Assembly: GCA_913056165.1 (NCBI GenBank)
Contig: CAJXMD010000012.1
Span: 1-44,668 of the forward strand
Length of the DNA: 44,668 nucleotides
Source of the DNA: an uncultured Halieaceae bacterium
Lineage (GTDB): Bacteria > Pseudomonadota > Gammaproteobacteria > Pseudomonadales > Halieaceae
Reading direction: 5' to 3'
Positions 31,129 through 39,673 of the stretch are shown here, one piece after another. The translations under genes were made by a program, and so were the position numbers. Positions within the stretch are counted from its first letter, which is position 1. Each line of letters opens with the position of its first letter. Below the pieces are notes generated by a model. That model worked only from the letters and a program-made list of their open reading frames with translations, did not search any database and had not been told where the DNA came from.

Positions 31129-32696
31129 TTCGGCGAGTCACCGCTGTTATTCGGACAGCGCGTCGATATAGGCTGGATCTTTTATTGCCCGAATCGAGGC
31201 GGGCTCCTTTAACCCGGCTGCTCGCCTTTGCCGGCCCACGAGCCACGGTGGCCTTGGACGTGCCCAGAGGGCAAAGACTTCGGGAGGCCCTCGAGTCTCT
31301 GGGCCCGGTGTTCATCAAGTTCGGGCAGCTACTGTCGACGCGACGGGATCTCCTCCCGGACGACATCGCCGACGAGCTGGCAAAGCTTCAGGATCAGGTT
31401 CCGGCCTTCCCCCCGGAAGCAGCCGTAGCCACCATAGAAACAGAACTTGGTAGCTCGGTCGACACCCTTTTTGCTTCCTTTGACAGCGCTCCTTTAGCCG
31501 CTGCCTCAGTGGCACAGGTCCACAGCGCATCACTTCACAGTGGGGAATCTGTTGTTGTAAAAATACTGCGCCCGGATATAGAAGCCGTCGTTCGGGAGGA
31601 TACAAAACTCATCAAATTCCTCGCCAAGTGGGTGGGAAGACTCTTCAGAGATGGCAAAAGACTGCGCCCTCAAGAGGTTGCAGCGGACTACGAACGGACC
31701 ATTTTGGGGGAGCTCGATCTAAGGCGAGAGGCTGCCAACGCCTCGCAGCTGCGTCGCAACTTCTACGGTAGCGAGCTGGTATATGTACCACAGGTTATCT
31801 GGTCGCATACCTCTCGCGAAGTAATGGTGAGCGAACGCATCCACGGCATACCGGTATCAGATATAGCCGCCTTGAATGAGCGTGGCGTCGATCTGAAACT
31901 GTTGGCGGAGCGCGGTGTTGAAACATTTTTTACACAGGTGTTCCGGGACAGTTTTTTTCACGCAGACATGCATCCTGGTAACATTTTTGTAGACGCTACC
32001 GATCCGAAGGATCCACGCTATATTGCTGTTGACTGCGCGATCGTTGGCCAGTTAGACGAGTCCGATCTTTACTACCTTGCTCGCAATTTACTCGCCATTT
32101 TTCAGCAGGATTACCGACTAGTGGCAAAGCTACACGTGGAGTGTGGTTGGGTGCCTGTAGACACCCCGATTGGGGAGTTCGAGACCGCCATGAGGACGCT
32201 TTGTGAGCCCATTTTCGAACGGCCCTTGTCGGAAATTTCCTTTGGTCACATGCTGGTATCCCTGTTCAGAACTGCCGGCAGTTTTAATATGGAAGTCCAA
32301 CCCCAGCTGGTGCTGCTGCAAAAAACCCTCCTGAACATAGAGGGATTGGGCAGGCAGCTCTATCCAACGCTTAATTTATGGGACACCGCAAAGCCCTTTC
32401 TGGAGCGCTGGCTGGCGGAGCGCTATTCGCCGCAAAACATCCTAAAAAAACTGCAGCGGGAGATGCCCTATTGGCTGGAGATGCTGCCAAAAATCCCAGA
32501 ATTACTGATCAAAACTCTCGAAAGAGAGCCCTTGCCCGAGCCTCCCCGCAGGGCTGGCAATACCGGGATTTTGATCGCGGCCGGTGCGGGCATTTGCGCT
32601 ATTCTGGTTGATCAGCTTGGCTTTCAAGCCGTATGGCCAACGCTCATTGGGGTAACCGTTCTCGCGGTGAGTGTCACCCTGAGTTTAACGCGCTAG
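31125..32696 (+). CDS. ubiB: Ubiquinone biosynthesis kinase-like ATPase UbiB
   Basis: UbiB is an atypical (ADCK/COQ8-type) protein-kinase-like ATPase required for ubiquinone synthesis. The 523-residue protein has the KxGQ motif in FIKFGQLLSTRRDLLP (about 65-80), 'AAASVAQVHSA' as the alanine-rich loop, the kinase-fold 'FHADMHPGNIF' and 'YIAVDCAIVGQL' (DCA in place of DFG), and two C-terminal membrane segments (about 478-520). It overlaps ubiJ by four bases (ATGA) and is followed by hisI after 12 bases. Confidence 0.97.
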   Translation: MIRRVTAVIRTARRYRLDLLLPESRRAPLTRLLAFAGPRATVALDVPRGQRLREALESLGPVFIKFGQLLSTRRDLLPDDIADELAKLQDQVPAFPPEAAVATIETELGSSVDTLFASFDSAPLAAASVAQVHSASLHSGESVVVKILRPDIEAVVREDTKLIKFLAKWVGRLFRDGKRLRPQEVAADYERTILGELDLRREAANASQLRRNFYGSELVYVPQVIWSHTSREVMVSERIHGIPVSDIAALNERGVDLKLLAERGVETFFTQVFRDSFFHADMHPGNIFVDATDPKDPRYIAVDCAIVGQLDESDLYYLARNLLAIFQQDYRLVAKLHVECGWVPVDTPIGEFETAMRTLCEPIFERPLSEISFGHMLVSLFRTAGSFNMEVQPQLVLLQKTLLNIEGLGRQLYPTLNLWDTAKPFLERWLAERYSPQNILKKLQREMPYWLEMLPKIPELLIKTLEREPLPEPPRRAGNTGILIAAGAGICAILVDQLGFQAVWPTLIGVTVLAVSVTLSLTR

Positions 32697-32708
32697 GTCT
32701 GGCATACT

Positions 32709-33089
32709 ATGTCGATGAGCTCAGACAGTAATATTGACGAATCCATGGATCCACACTGGAACAATGAGGGGTTACTGCCCGCTATCGCGCAGGATGCCAA
32801 CAGCGGCGAAGTGCTTATGCTTGCGTGGATGAACGCTGAGGCGCTGTCACTATCGCTAAAGGAGCGCAGAGCGGTTTACTGGTCTCGCTCTCGTGGAACC
32901 CTGTGGCGCAAGGGAGAGACCTCTGGCAGTGTTCAGGAACTCGTTGACATTCGCCTGGACTGCGACGGGGACACCCTGTTGCTCAAAGTAAATCAGAGAG
33001 GTTCGGGTGCCTGCCATACCGGCCGCCCCACCTGTTTTTTCTACGAACCCCTCGGGGACAGCTGGGTTCTGGAGCGTGAAAAAATATGA
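32709..33089 (+). CDS. hisI: Phosphoribosyl-AMP cyclohydrolase
   Basis: HisI opens the purine ring of phosphoribosyl-AMP, the third step of histidine synthesis. The 126-residue single-domain protein has 'LMLAWMNAEAL', 'AVYWSRSRGTLWRKGETSG', the metal-binding 'DIRLDCDGDTLLLKV' and 'GSGACHTGRPTCFF'. This is the stand-alone form, not the HisIE fusion of E. coli. Its stop overlaps the hisE start (ATGA). The ubiB-hisI-hisE-tatA order is as in Pseudomonas. An ATG two codons in (32715) is an alternative start. Confidence 0.96.
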   Translation: MSMSSDSNIDESMDPHWNNEGLLPAIAQDANSGEVLMLAWMNAEALSLSLKERRAVYWSRSRGTLWRKGETSGSVQELVDIRLDCDGDTLLLKVNQRGSGACHTGRPTCFFYEPLGDSWVLEREKI

Positions 33090-33421
33090 ATAATGTACTC
33101 GGCGCGTTGCAAGCAACCCTAGAGGAGCGCCGGGCAGCAGCGCCCGGAGACTCTTATGTGGCATCCCTGTACGCTGCCGGCCTAAACAAGATTTTGGAAA
33201 AAGTCGGCGAGGAAGCGACCGAAGTTGTCCTTGCGGCAAAGGACTTTGAGAATACCGATGCTAGCAGAAGCGCTCTGATAGCTGAGGTGGCTGACCTATG
33301 GTTTCACACCATGGTAATGCTCGCCCACCTGAATCTCAGTCAGGAAGAGGTGCTCGACGCTCTGGGCGCTCGCATGGGTACATCGGGTCTCACGGAAAAG
33401 CAATCGCGGTCAAAGGCATAG
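33086..33421 (+). CDS. hisE: Phosphoribosyl-ATP pyrophosphatase
   Basis: HisE removes pyrophosphate from phosphoribosyl-ATP, the second step of histidine synthesis. The 111-residue all-alpha protein carries '[28 protein letters not shown]' with the conserved E-x-x-E residues for magnesium, and '[21 protein letters not shown]'. It overlaps hisI by four bases. tatA starts 47 bases downstream, and a short hairpin in that gap (33424-33436) has no T-run. Confidence 0.96.
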   Translation: MNNVLGALQATLEERRAAAPGDSYVASLYAAGLNKILEKVGEEATEVVLAAKDFENTDASRSALIAEVADLWFHTMVMLAHLNLSQEEVLDALGARMGTSGLTEKQSRSKA

Positions 33422-33468
33422 TATCGCTGCCAGCGAAGCGACAAAAGAAACAACGAGAGAGGCATATT

Positions 33469-33675
33469 ATGGGTTTGGGTGGCATCAGTATCTGGCAACT
33501 CCTTATTATCCTGGCCATCGTGGTCATGCTATTTGGTACATCACGATTGAAAAATATAGGCAGTGATCTGGGCAGTGCGATTAAGGGATTCAAAAAAAGT
33601 ATCAAAGATACCGACAACGCAGATGAGGCTCCTCAGAAACGCGAAGCCGATGCGGATAACGATCTAACCAAATAA
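33469..33675 (+). CDS. tatA: Twin-arginine translocase subunit TatA
   Basis: TatA oligomers form the passage for folded Tat substrates. From the ATG at 33469 the protein has 68 residues: membrane segment [16 protein letters not shown] (about 9-24), the [23 protein letters not shown] hinge and amphipathic helix, and an acidic tail. GAGAGG precedes the start. An upstream in-frame extension of 57 codons covers the hisE end and has no TatA similarity. Confidence 0.96.
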   Translation: MGLGGISIWQLLIILAIVVMLFGTSRLKNIGSDLGSAIKGFKKSIKDTDNADEAPQKREADADNDLTK

Positions 33676-33689
33676 GCGGCCAAGGCTTC

Positions 33690-34058
33690 GTGTTTGACAT
33701 TGGCTTCTTCGAGCTACTGCTCATCAGTGTAGTTGGCCTCCTTGTCTTCGGGCCGGAGCAGTTCCTTGATGCGGTGCGGGTAACCACGCGCTGGGTCAAG
33801 CGTATCAGACGAAGCTTCGATGAAGTCAGGACGGACATTCAGCGAGAGCTTCATAATGATGAGGTCATGCGAGAGCTAAAGGCCAGTGCCAATGATCTCG
33901 AAAAACAGGTCAAAGACCTCACTGCTCCGGTGAAAGAGCAAATACATCAGGTTGAAACAGCGGTCCAGTCCCAAACTTCGGAGGAAACCGCTGACCTCTT
34001 CAGTCAGCCAAGCACAGCTGGCGATGACCGCCACAAGGAAACCAAAAACCAGCCGTGA
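33690..34058 (+). CDS. tatB: Twin-arginine translocase subunit TatB
   Basis: TatB works with TatC as the signal-peptide receptor. The 122-residue protein starts at GTG with 'FDIGFFELLLISVVGLLVFGPEQFLDAVR', the TatB form of the membrane segment and hinge (GPEQ where GPE[KR]LP is common), followed by a long amphipathic/coiled helix (about 30-95) and a polar tail. The stop overlaps the GTG start of tatC (GTGA). AAGG precedes the start. Confidence 0.95.
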   Translation: MFDIGFFELLLISVVGLLVFGPEQFLDAVRVTTRWVKRIRRSFDEVRTDIQRELHNDEVMRELKASANDLEKQVKDLTAPVKEQIHQVETAVQSQTSEETADLFSQPSTAGDDRHKETKNQP

Positions 34059-34804
34059 CTGATGACCTGATAGAAGACACGCCCCAGCCGCTTATCAGTC
34101 ATCTTGCGGAATTACGTGACCGATTGCTTCGGGCAGTTCTGGCAGTACTGATTGCATTCATTGTCTTGTTTCCCTTCGCCAACGAAATATACGGGGTCGT
34201 ATCTCAACCCTTGAGAAATCTCTTGCCCGAGGGATCTAGTATGATCGCTACCGAAGTAGCGTCTCCGTTTTTGACTCCCTTCAAGCTAACGTTGGTCACC
34301 GCTATTTTTGTCGCTATACCCTATATTCTTTTTCAGATTTGGGCATTCGTGGCACCGGGGATGTACCGCAACGAAAAGAAGGTGGCCTTTCCACTACTTG
34401 CCTCCAGTGTGGCTCTGTTTTACGCCGGTGCCGCCTTCGCGTACTTCGTCGTATTCCCACTCATCTTTGCGTTTTTCACCAGCGTTGCGCCGACAGACGT
34501 AACGGTAATGACCGACATTAACCGCTATCTCGACTTCGTCCTGAAAATTTTCTTCGCATTCGGGGTCGCTTTCGAGATTCCAATAGCCGCCGTAATTCTG
34601 ATCTGGAGTGGCGTGACCACCGCCGAGTCGCTGGCAAAAAAACGGCCATGGATAATCGTTGGCTGCTTTATCGCTGGCATGCTTCTGACCCCTCCAGACG
34701 TGATTTCTCAATCCCTCCTCGCTATCCCGATGTGGCTTCTTTTTGAATTGGGGATTTTCTTCGGTAAGGGACTGGATAAGCGCCACTCTGAGGGTGATCG
34801 ATGA
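34055..34804 (+). CDS. tatC: Twin-arginine translocase subunit TatC
   Basis: TatC is the six-span core that recognises the twin-arginine signal. The 249-residue protein has the N-terminal 'PLISHLAELRDRLLRAV' signature, the periplasmic 'PFLTPFKLTLVTAIFVAIPYILFQIWAFVAPGMY' region with the conserved Phe-Glu-x contact area (FAFGVAFEIPIA), and six hydrophobic segments. The GTG start overlaps tatB by four bases and the TGA overlaps the ATG of a 19-codon ORF. Confidence 0.97.
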   Translation: MTDDLIEDTPQPLISHLAELRDRLLRAVLAVLIAFIVLFPFANEIYGVVSQPLRNLLPEGSSMIATEVASPFLTPFKLTLVTAIFVAIPYILFQIWAFVAPGMYRNEKKVAFPLLASSVALFYAGAAFAYFVVFPLIFAFFTSVAPTDVTVMTDINRYLDFVLKIFFAFGVAFEIPIAAVILIWSGVTTAESLAKKRPWIIVGCFIAGMLLTPPDVISQSLLAIPMWLLFELGIFFGKGLDKRHSEGDR

Positions 34805-34860
34805 AAGAGAAAATCAACATGGATCGCGGTGAGGCCTACCAGAAGCCGTCCGTTATATGA
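34801..34860 (+). CDS. 19-codon ORF bridging tatC and the ABC transporter
   Basis: The reading frame MKEKINMDRGEAYQKPSVI starts with an ATG that overlaps the tatC stop (ATGA, 34801-34804) and ends with a TGA that overlaps the transporter ATG (ATGA, 34857-34860). It fills the gap exactly. No Shine-Dalgarno site for the transporter is visible, so passing ribosomes could couple translation of the two genes. The peptide is unrecognised and it could be a chance frame or a non-functional link. Confidence 0.4.
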   Translation: MKEKINMDRGEAYQKPSVI

Positions 34861-36638
34861 GCTCTGAATCAGACCACGCTGCTACCGCGGCGCCCACAGC
34901 CCCCCATCGTCGTTACAAACCTCTCCGTCGACTCCTGGGTTTTCTTTGGCGACACAAACTTCGACTGGTGGCGGCAAGCGTCGCCCTTATCGCCACCGCA
35001 CTAATGCAGCTCTCGCTGGGCTACGGAGTGCAAGTATTGATTGACGATGGCTTCACCGGAGCCAATGACGAGGGCTTACGTAAGGCGATCAGGTTTATTT
35101 TTGCCGTTGGCGTGGGAATGGCGCTGGGCGCAATGATCCGCTTTTACCTAGTCAGCTGGCTTGGAGAGCGTGTCAGTGCCGATCTTAGAAGTGCGGTTTT
35201 TCACAATTTGGTCGCTCTTCAGCCCGAGTTCTTTGAGCGCAATCAGTCGGGAGAAATTATGTCGCGACTGACCACGGATACAACGCTGCTACAAACACTT
35301 ATCGGGTCGTCGGTAAGCCTAGCCGCGCGCAATACCCTGTCTCTGATTGGCGCTCTCATTATGATGATGATCACCAATTTAAAATTGAGTCTGATCATCA
35401 TGTTTGGCGTGCCGCTGACCCTGCTACCAATCCTGTTTTTCGGCAGGCGAGTCCGTGCACTGAGCAATCGCAGTCAGCAGTCTATCGCCGAGGTCGGCAG
35501 CCGGGCGGGTGAAATCTTGCAATCAATAAAAATCGTCCAGAGCTACAACCGACAAGTCATGGAACAGATCGCCTTTGACAAAGAGGTAGATGGCGCATTT
35601 TCGATTGCGAAGGCCCGTGTCAGGCAGCGCGCATTGCTAACCGGCTTTGCGATTTTGCTGTTAATGGGCGCAATGGTCGCCATGATTTGGAGCGGAGGCC
35701 AGGACGTCATCTCCGGGAAAATGTCAGGCGGAGAACTCGGCGCTTTTGTCTTTTATGCGGTCATGTTGGGCGCTGCATTCGCCACATTATCAGAAGTTTG
35801 GGGCGATCTTCAGCGTGCCGCTGGCGCTGCGGAACGTCTGGTTGAACTTCTCGAAGAGACCAGCGGCGTCCCCGACACAGGAACTCTGACACCGGGGAAG
35901 CAGCAGACCACCCATATCAGGACACTTGAGTTTTTCTATCCAAGCCGACCAAACACGCCAGCTCTGCGGGACTTAAACCTGACCATTGAACCCGGTGTCA
36001 CTTTGGCTCTCGTGGGACCATCGGGTGCGGGCAAGTCGACAATATTCGAACTCTTGCAGCGCTTCCACGATCCTCGGGACGGCGGGGTCTATTACGGCGA
36101 TACCAACATCCGCGACATGCCGCTGGCCGCCTGGCGCGAGAAGGCGGCGCTAGTGCCACAGAGTCCCGTTCTCTTCACCGGGAGCGTTCGCTACAACATC
36201 GCCTACGGCAAACCAGATGCGTCGATAGAAGAAATCAAAACTGCGGCAAAGATCGCCCACGCTCACGAATTTATTGACGCATTGCCCGAGGGCTACGAGA
36301 GCTCTCTTGGCGCTCAAGGCGTGCAACTCTCAGGTGGGCAGCGGCAACGGCTGGCCATTGCGCGCGCCGTATTGAAGGACCCTGAGATCCTCCTGCTTGA
36401 TGAGGCCACCAGCGCTCTGGATACCGAAAGCGAGTTTCATGTTCAACAAGCGTTGGCAGAGATCATGCGAGAGCGAACAACAATCATCATCGCTCATCGG
36501 CTTTCAACGGTTGTCAATGCAGATCAAATAGCAGTGGTGGATCAGGGCAGGGTGATTGCGGTTGGCACTCATAAAGAGCTGTTGGCGACCTGCGATCTAT
36601 ATGCTCGACTTGCGGCTCTACAGTTCGAAAACACTTAG
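34857..36638 (+). CDS. ABC exporter, fused membrane and ATPase domains (MsbA/ABCB type)
   Basis: The 593-residue half-transporter would act as a homodimer in the inner membrane. Residues about 30-330 are the six-span exporter domain, with hydrophobic stretches at about 37-58, 75-100, 155-200 and 265-310. The ATPase domain (about 350-590) has Walker A GPSGAGKST, Q-loop VPQSPVLF, signature LSGGQRQRLA, Walker B ILLLDEATSALD and H-loop IIIAHRLST. The arrangement resembles MsbA-like and other lipid or drug exporters; the substrate cannot be read. It is the last gene of the ubi-his-tat train. Confidence 0.88.
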   Translation: MSSESDHAATAAPTAPHRRYKPLRRLLGFLWRHKLRLVAASVALIATALMQLSLGYGVQVLIDDGFTGANDEGLRKAIRFIFAVGVGMALGAMIRFYLVSWLGERVSADLRSAVFHNLVALQPEFFERNQSGEIMSRLTTDTTLLQTLIGSSVSLAARNTLSLIGALIMMMITNLKLSLIIMFGVPLTLLPILFFGRRVRALSNRSQQSIAEVGSRAGEILQSIKIVQSYNRQVMEQIAFDKEVDGAFSIAKARVRQRALLTGFAILLLMGAMVAMIWSGGQDVISGKMSGGELGAFVFYAVMLGAAFATLSEVWGDLQRAAGAAERLVELLEETSGVPDTGTLTPGKQQTTHIRTLEFFYPSRPNTPALRDLNLTIEPGVTLALVGPSGAGKSTIFELLQRFHDPRDGGVYYGDTNIRDMPLAAWREKAALVPQSPVLFTGSVRYNIAYGKPDASIEEIKTAAKIAHAHEFIDALPEGYESSLGAQGVQLSGGQRQRLAIARAVLKDPEILLLDEATSALDTESEFHVQQALAEIMRERTTIIIAHRLSTVVNADQIAVVDQGRVIAVGTHKELLATCDLYARLAALQFENT

Positions 36639-36719
36639 GGTTCAAAGTTGGCTTTCTCCACTCAACTGGTCACGGGTTGCGAGTGTGGTTTACGAGTAAG
36701 GGCCACCCAAAAACGGGCA

Positions 36720-36744
36720 TAAAAAAAGCCCGCAAAGCGGGCTT
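36720..36744 (-). terminator. Intrinsic terminator of the pnt operon
   Basis: On the minus strand AAGCCCGC-TTT-GCGGGCTT is followed by a run of T (36727-36721). It lies 21 bases after the pntB stop. The same hairpin ends the plus-strand ABC transporter region with a poorer T-tract, so it may work in both directions. Confidence 0.9.
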
Positions 36745-36764
36745 CTTATACAATCTGATGCGTG

Positions 36765-38126
36765 TTAGCTACTAAGTTCGGTAACCAGTTTGCCAAGACT
36801 TTCTTTGGCGTCGCCAAATAGCATGCGGGTGTTTTCCTTATAGAACAGCGGGTTTTCAATACCCGCAAAGCCAGAGGCCATTGATCGCTTGAGCACAAAG
36901 ACTGTCCTTGCATCGGCAACATTGATTACCGGCATGCCATAAATGGGGGACGATTCGACCTCGCGGGCTGCCGGGTTCACCACGTCATTAGCGCCAATAA
37001 CAATCGCCACGTCCACGTTATCCATGCGCGGATTGATTTCGTCCATCTCCAGAAGCTGGTCATAGGGAACGTCGGCCTCTGCGAGCAAAACGTTCATGTG
37101 ACCAGGCATACGACCCGCTACCGGGTGAATGCCAAAGACCACCTCCGCACCATTGGCTTCCAGCAGATTTGAAAGCTCTTTCACTACATGCTGGGCCTGT
37201 GCGACGGCCATGCCGTAACCCGGGATAATCGCCACGCTACTGGCTGCTTCCAGAATGTAGTAGGCGTCTTCTGCATTGATGGGCTTGATCTCGCCTTCAA
37301 TTTCAGTGACCTCGTTGGAGACACTGGCGAAACCTGAGAACAACACGTTGGTCAAAGAGCGGTTCATTGCCTTACACATGATTTGGGTAAGAATGATGCC
37401 CGAGGCCCCCACCAGAGAGCCGGCCACGATCAGCACGTTGTTATCAATCGCAAAACCTGCCGCGCAGGCCGCGAGACCAGAATAAGAGTTCAGCAGAGAG
37501 ATAACCACTGGCATGTCTGCGCCGCCAATCGGGATGACAGCCATCACGCCAAACACCAGCGAAAGACCAATCACCATGTAGAGCCAGTTAGGGTTAGTCG
37601 GCTCCATGGTAAACATGACGGCGCCTGAGAAAATGCCGATGATGACCAAGGAGTTAACAATCTGCTGTCCGCGGAAGACGATTTGTCCACTACCCATGAT
37701 CTCACTGAGCTTGCCGTAAGCGATCAAAGAACCCGTCAGGGTAACTCCACCAATAAGGATGGATAAGACGATGGTTACGAGGGTAAAGGTCGCCGCGTCG
37801 GGGGTGAGTGCAGCCCAGCCAACCAACAGCGACGCCGAACCCCCAAGGCCATTAAACAGTGCGACCATCTCGGGCATCGAGGTCATCGCCACGGCTCTGG
37901 CAGCTACCGCGCCAACGAGACCGCCGGCGACCATGCCGCCAATAATCCAGGTGTAATCAACGATTCCCTGATCCATCAATGCAACGACAATAGCGACCAA
38001 CATACCCGCCGCGGAGACCATGTTGCCCCGGCGAGCAGTCGCCGGAGAGCCCAGCATTTTCAAGCCGAAAATAAATAAGCCGGAGGCAACGACGTAACCC
38101 AGACCTGTAATAACGCTTGTATCCAT
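36765..38126 (-). CDS. pntB: Proton-translocating NAD(P) transhydrogenase subunit beta
   Basis: PntB carries most of the membrane domain and the NADP(H)-binding domain of the transhydrogenase, which makes NADPH from NADH using the proton gradient. The 453-residue protein has about eight membrane segments, then 'IIPGYGMAVAQAQHVVKEL', 'FGIHPVAGRMPGHMNVLLAEA', 'INPRMDNVDVAIVIGANDVVNPAA' and 'VFVLKRSMASGFAGIENPLF', all NADP-domain signatures. It follows pntAb by 2 bases and is terminated by an intrinsic hairpin. Confidence 0.97.
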   Translation of the reverse strand: MDTSVITGLGYVVASGLFIFGLKMLGSPATARRGNMVSAAGMLVAIVVALMDQGIVDYTWIIGGMVAGGLVGAVAARAVAMTSMPEMVALFNGLGGSASLLVGWAALTPDAATFTLVTIVLSILIGGVTLTGSLIAYGKLSEIMGSGQIVFRGQQIVNSLVIIGIFSGAVMFTMEPTNPNWLYMVIGLSLVFGVMAVIPIGGADMPVVISLLNSYSGLAACAAGFAIDNNVLIVAGSLVGASGIILTQIMCKAMNRSLTNVLFSGFASVSNEVTEIEGEIKPINAEDAYYILEAASSVAIIPGYGMAVAQAQHVVKELSNLLEANGAEVVFGIHPVAGRMPGHMNVLLAEADVPYDQLLEMDEINPRMDNVDVAIVIGANDVVNPAAREVESSPIYGMPVINVADARTVFVLKRSMASGFAGIENPLFYKENTRMLFGDAKESLGKLVTELSS

Positions 38127-38128
38127 GA

Positions 38129-38413
38129 TTAGTCCTCCCGCTTTTTAAAGAAGCCGAGCATGCGATCGGTAACCAAGTACCCACCAATCACGTTGACCGT
38201 TGCAAGAGCAACAGCGCCCGCCCCCAGCCACTGGGCAAGATCACCCTGGCCATTGCCAGCGAGGGCCACGGCACCAACCACGGTAATCCCCGAGATCGCG
38301 TTAGCACCAGACATCAAGGGAGTATGGAGTGTCGCAGGGACTTTATTGATCAACTCAAAGCCGAGAAAAACCGACAACATGAGGATAAACAGGAGATATT
38401 CTGCACCATTCAT
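38129..38413 (-). CDS. pntAb: NAD(P) transhydrogenase subunit alpha 2 (membrane part)
   Basis: The 94-residue protein holds three or four membrane segments (about 5-22, 33-52, 58-80) and the TLHTPLMSGANAISGITVVGA motif of the alpha-subunit C-terminus. In E. coli this is fused to the soluble NAD domain; here alpha is split, as in Rhodospirillum and Pseudomonas-type operons. It lies between pntAa and pntB with 2-base gaps. Confidence 0.95.
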   Translation of the reverse strand: MNGAEYLLFILMLSVFLGFELINKVPATLHTPLMSGANAISGITVVGAVALAGNGQGDLAQWLGAGAVALATVNVIGGYLVTDRMLGFFKKRED

Positions 38414-38415
38414 AA

Positions 38416-39558
38416 TCAGCCGGCTCCTTCGATTATATTTTTGATAGTCGGGTGAACAACCGCGCCGCCATGAGTGATCACACAGCCCGGAAGAATGTCA
38501 TTCTCCATATCGAGGACAAACTGCTTGGCCTCGGTGTCCCAGGTGTCTTCGACGAGGTTAAACATATTGCTGGCGTACATCTGGGTGGCGTCTCGAGCAA
38601 CAAGGTTGGCCAGGCTGCCGGTACCGATGATCGTGACACCATTTACCTCAACGACTTCATTGGGCACTGAACCTTCCACGTTGCCACCAGTTTCCGCTGC
38701 CATATCGACGATGACCGAGCCCGGCGCCATGCCCTCAACCATATCCCGGGTCACCAGCAGAGGCGGCTTGCGACCAAATACCTGCGCAGTCGTGATTAAC
38801 ACATCGGACTCCGCAATCACTTCCTTCTGGGCCTGTCGCTGCATCTCCACCTGCTCAGGTGTTAACTCCTGCGCATAGCCATCCTTGGTTTGGCCGGTGT
38901 CACCGAGATCGATTTCCAAAAACTTGCCCCCCAGTGATTGCACCTGCTCAGCCACCACAGGGCGGGTATCAAAAGCTGTCACCCTTGCTCCCAGTCTCTT
39001 CGCCGTTGCAATGGCCTGAAGGCCCGCAACCCCAGCGCCAATGATGAAAACCTTCGCCGGCTTCAGTGTTCCTGCCGGTGTCATCATCATGGGAAAAATT
39101 CGTGGCAAGCGAGTTGCAGCGAGCATGACTGCAATGTAGCCCGCCAGATTCGCCTGAGAGCTCAACGCATCCATTTTTTGGGAACGAGTGGACCGGGGAA
39201 TCATCTCCATACTAATCGCGGTAATCTCCCGCGCCGCAAACTCACGGATCAGATCGTGCTCGTTGAAAGGATCCAGGTAGGAAACATGAATGCACCCGGG
39301 CTTGAGCTTGGCCACTTCATCCAGCTCAGGCTTTCGGAGCCTCAGGACCATGTCGCCGCTACCTAACAGGGCATCTCTGTCCGATTCAATAGTTGCGCCA
39401 ACCTCTCTGAACGCGTCGTCCGAGTGCCCGGCACCTTTTCCGGCACCGGACTCGATGGCAACGTCGGCGCCAAGCCGCACGAGCTTTTTGACTGTGTCAG
39501 GGGTGACGGACGCACGGTCTTCACCCGGGTGTGTCTCACGGGGTATCGCTAGTCGCAT
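38416..39558 (-). CDS. pntAa: NAD(P) transhydrogenase subunit alpha 1 (NAD-binding part)
   Basis: The 380-residue soluble subunit binds NAD(H). It resembles alanine dehydrogenase: N-terminal 'RLAIPRETHPGEDRASVTPDTVKKL', 'SRTRSQKMDALSSQANLAGYIAV' (printed as IPRSTRSQKMDALSSQAN in the protein), the Rossmann loop 'VFIIGAGVAGLQAIATAKRLGA' and 'GSVIVDMAAETGGNVE'. It is the first gene of pntAa-pntAb-pntB. chrR ends 115 bases upstream on the same strand, so read-through from the sigma-factor operon is possible. Confidence 0.97.
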   Translation of the reverse strand: MRLAIPRETHPGEDRASVTPDTVKKLVRLGADVAIESGAGKGAGHSDDAFREVGATIESDRDALLGSGDMVLRLRKPELDEVAKLKPGCIHVSYLDPFNEHDLIREFAAREITAISMEMIPRSTRSQKMDALSSQANLAGYIAVMLAATRLPRIFPMMMTPAGTLKPAKVFIIGAGVAGLQAIATAKRLGARVTAFDTRPVVAEQVQSLGGKFLEIDLGDTGQTKDGYAQELTPEQVEMQRQAQKEVIAESDVLITTAQVFGRKPPLLVTRDMVEGMAPGSVIVDMAAETGGNVEGSVPNEVVEVNGVTIIGTGSLANLVARDATQMYASNMFNLVEDTWDTEAKQFVLDMENDILPGCVITHGGAVVHPTIKNIIEGAG

Positions 39559-39624
39559 AGTGGTTTGGCCTGATATTAGTTGTGTTAGTAGAGACCCTTA
39601 CGTGCTGGCCGTGAACAAGACCCT

Positions 39625-39640
39625 ACGGGATGAATCCCGT
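39625..39640. repeat. Palindrome between chrR and pntAa
   Basis: ACGGGAT-GA-ATCCCGT has perfect 7-base arms. As RNA on either strand it forms a 6-bp stem with a 4-base loop but has no following T-run, so it is not a classical terminator. It lies about 67 bases upstream of the pntAa ATG and may be an operator or an RNA stabiliser. Confidence 0.5.
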
Positions 39641-39673
39641 CCAGCCTTGAGGCTATCCTTGCCAATACAGCTT

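Noticed and set aside
33424-33436. Hairpin TCGCT-GCC-AGCGA between hisE and tatA
   Set aside because: The stem is short and has no T-run, so it is not an intrinsic terminator; hisE and tatA probably share a transcript.
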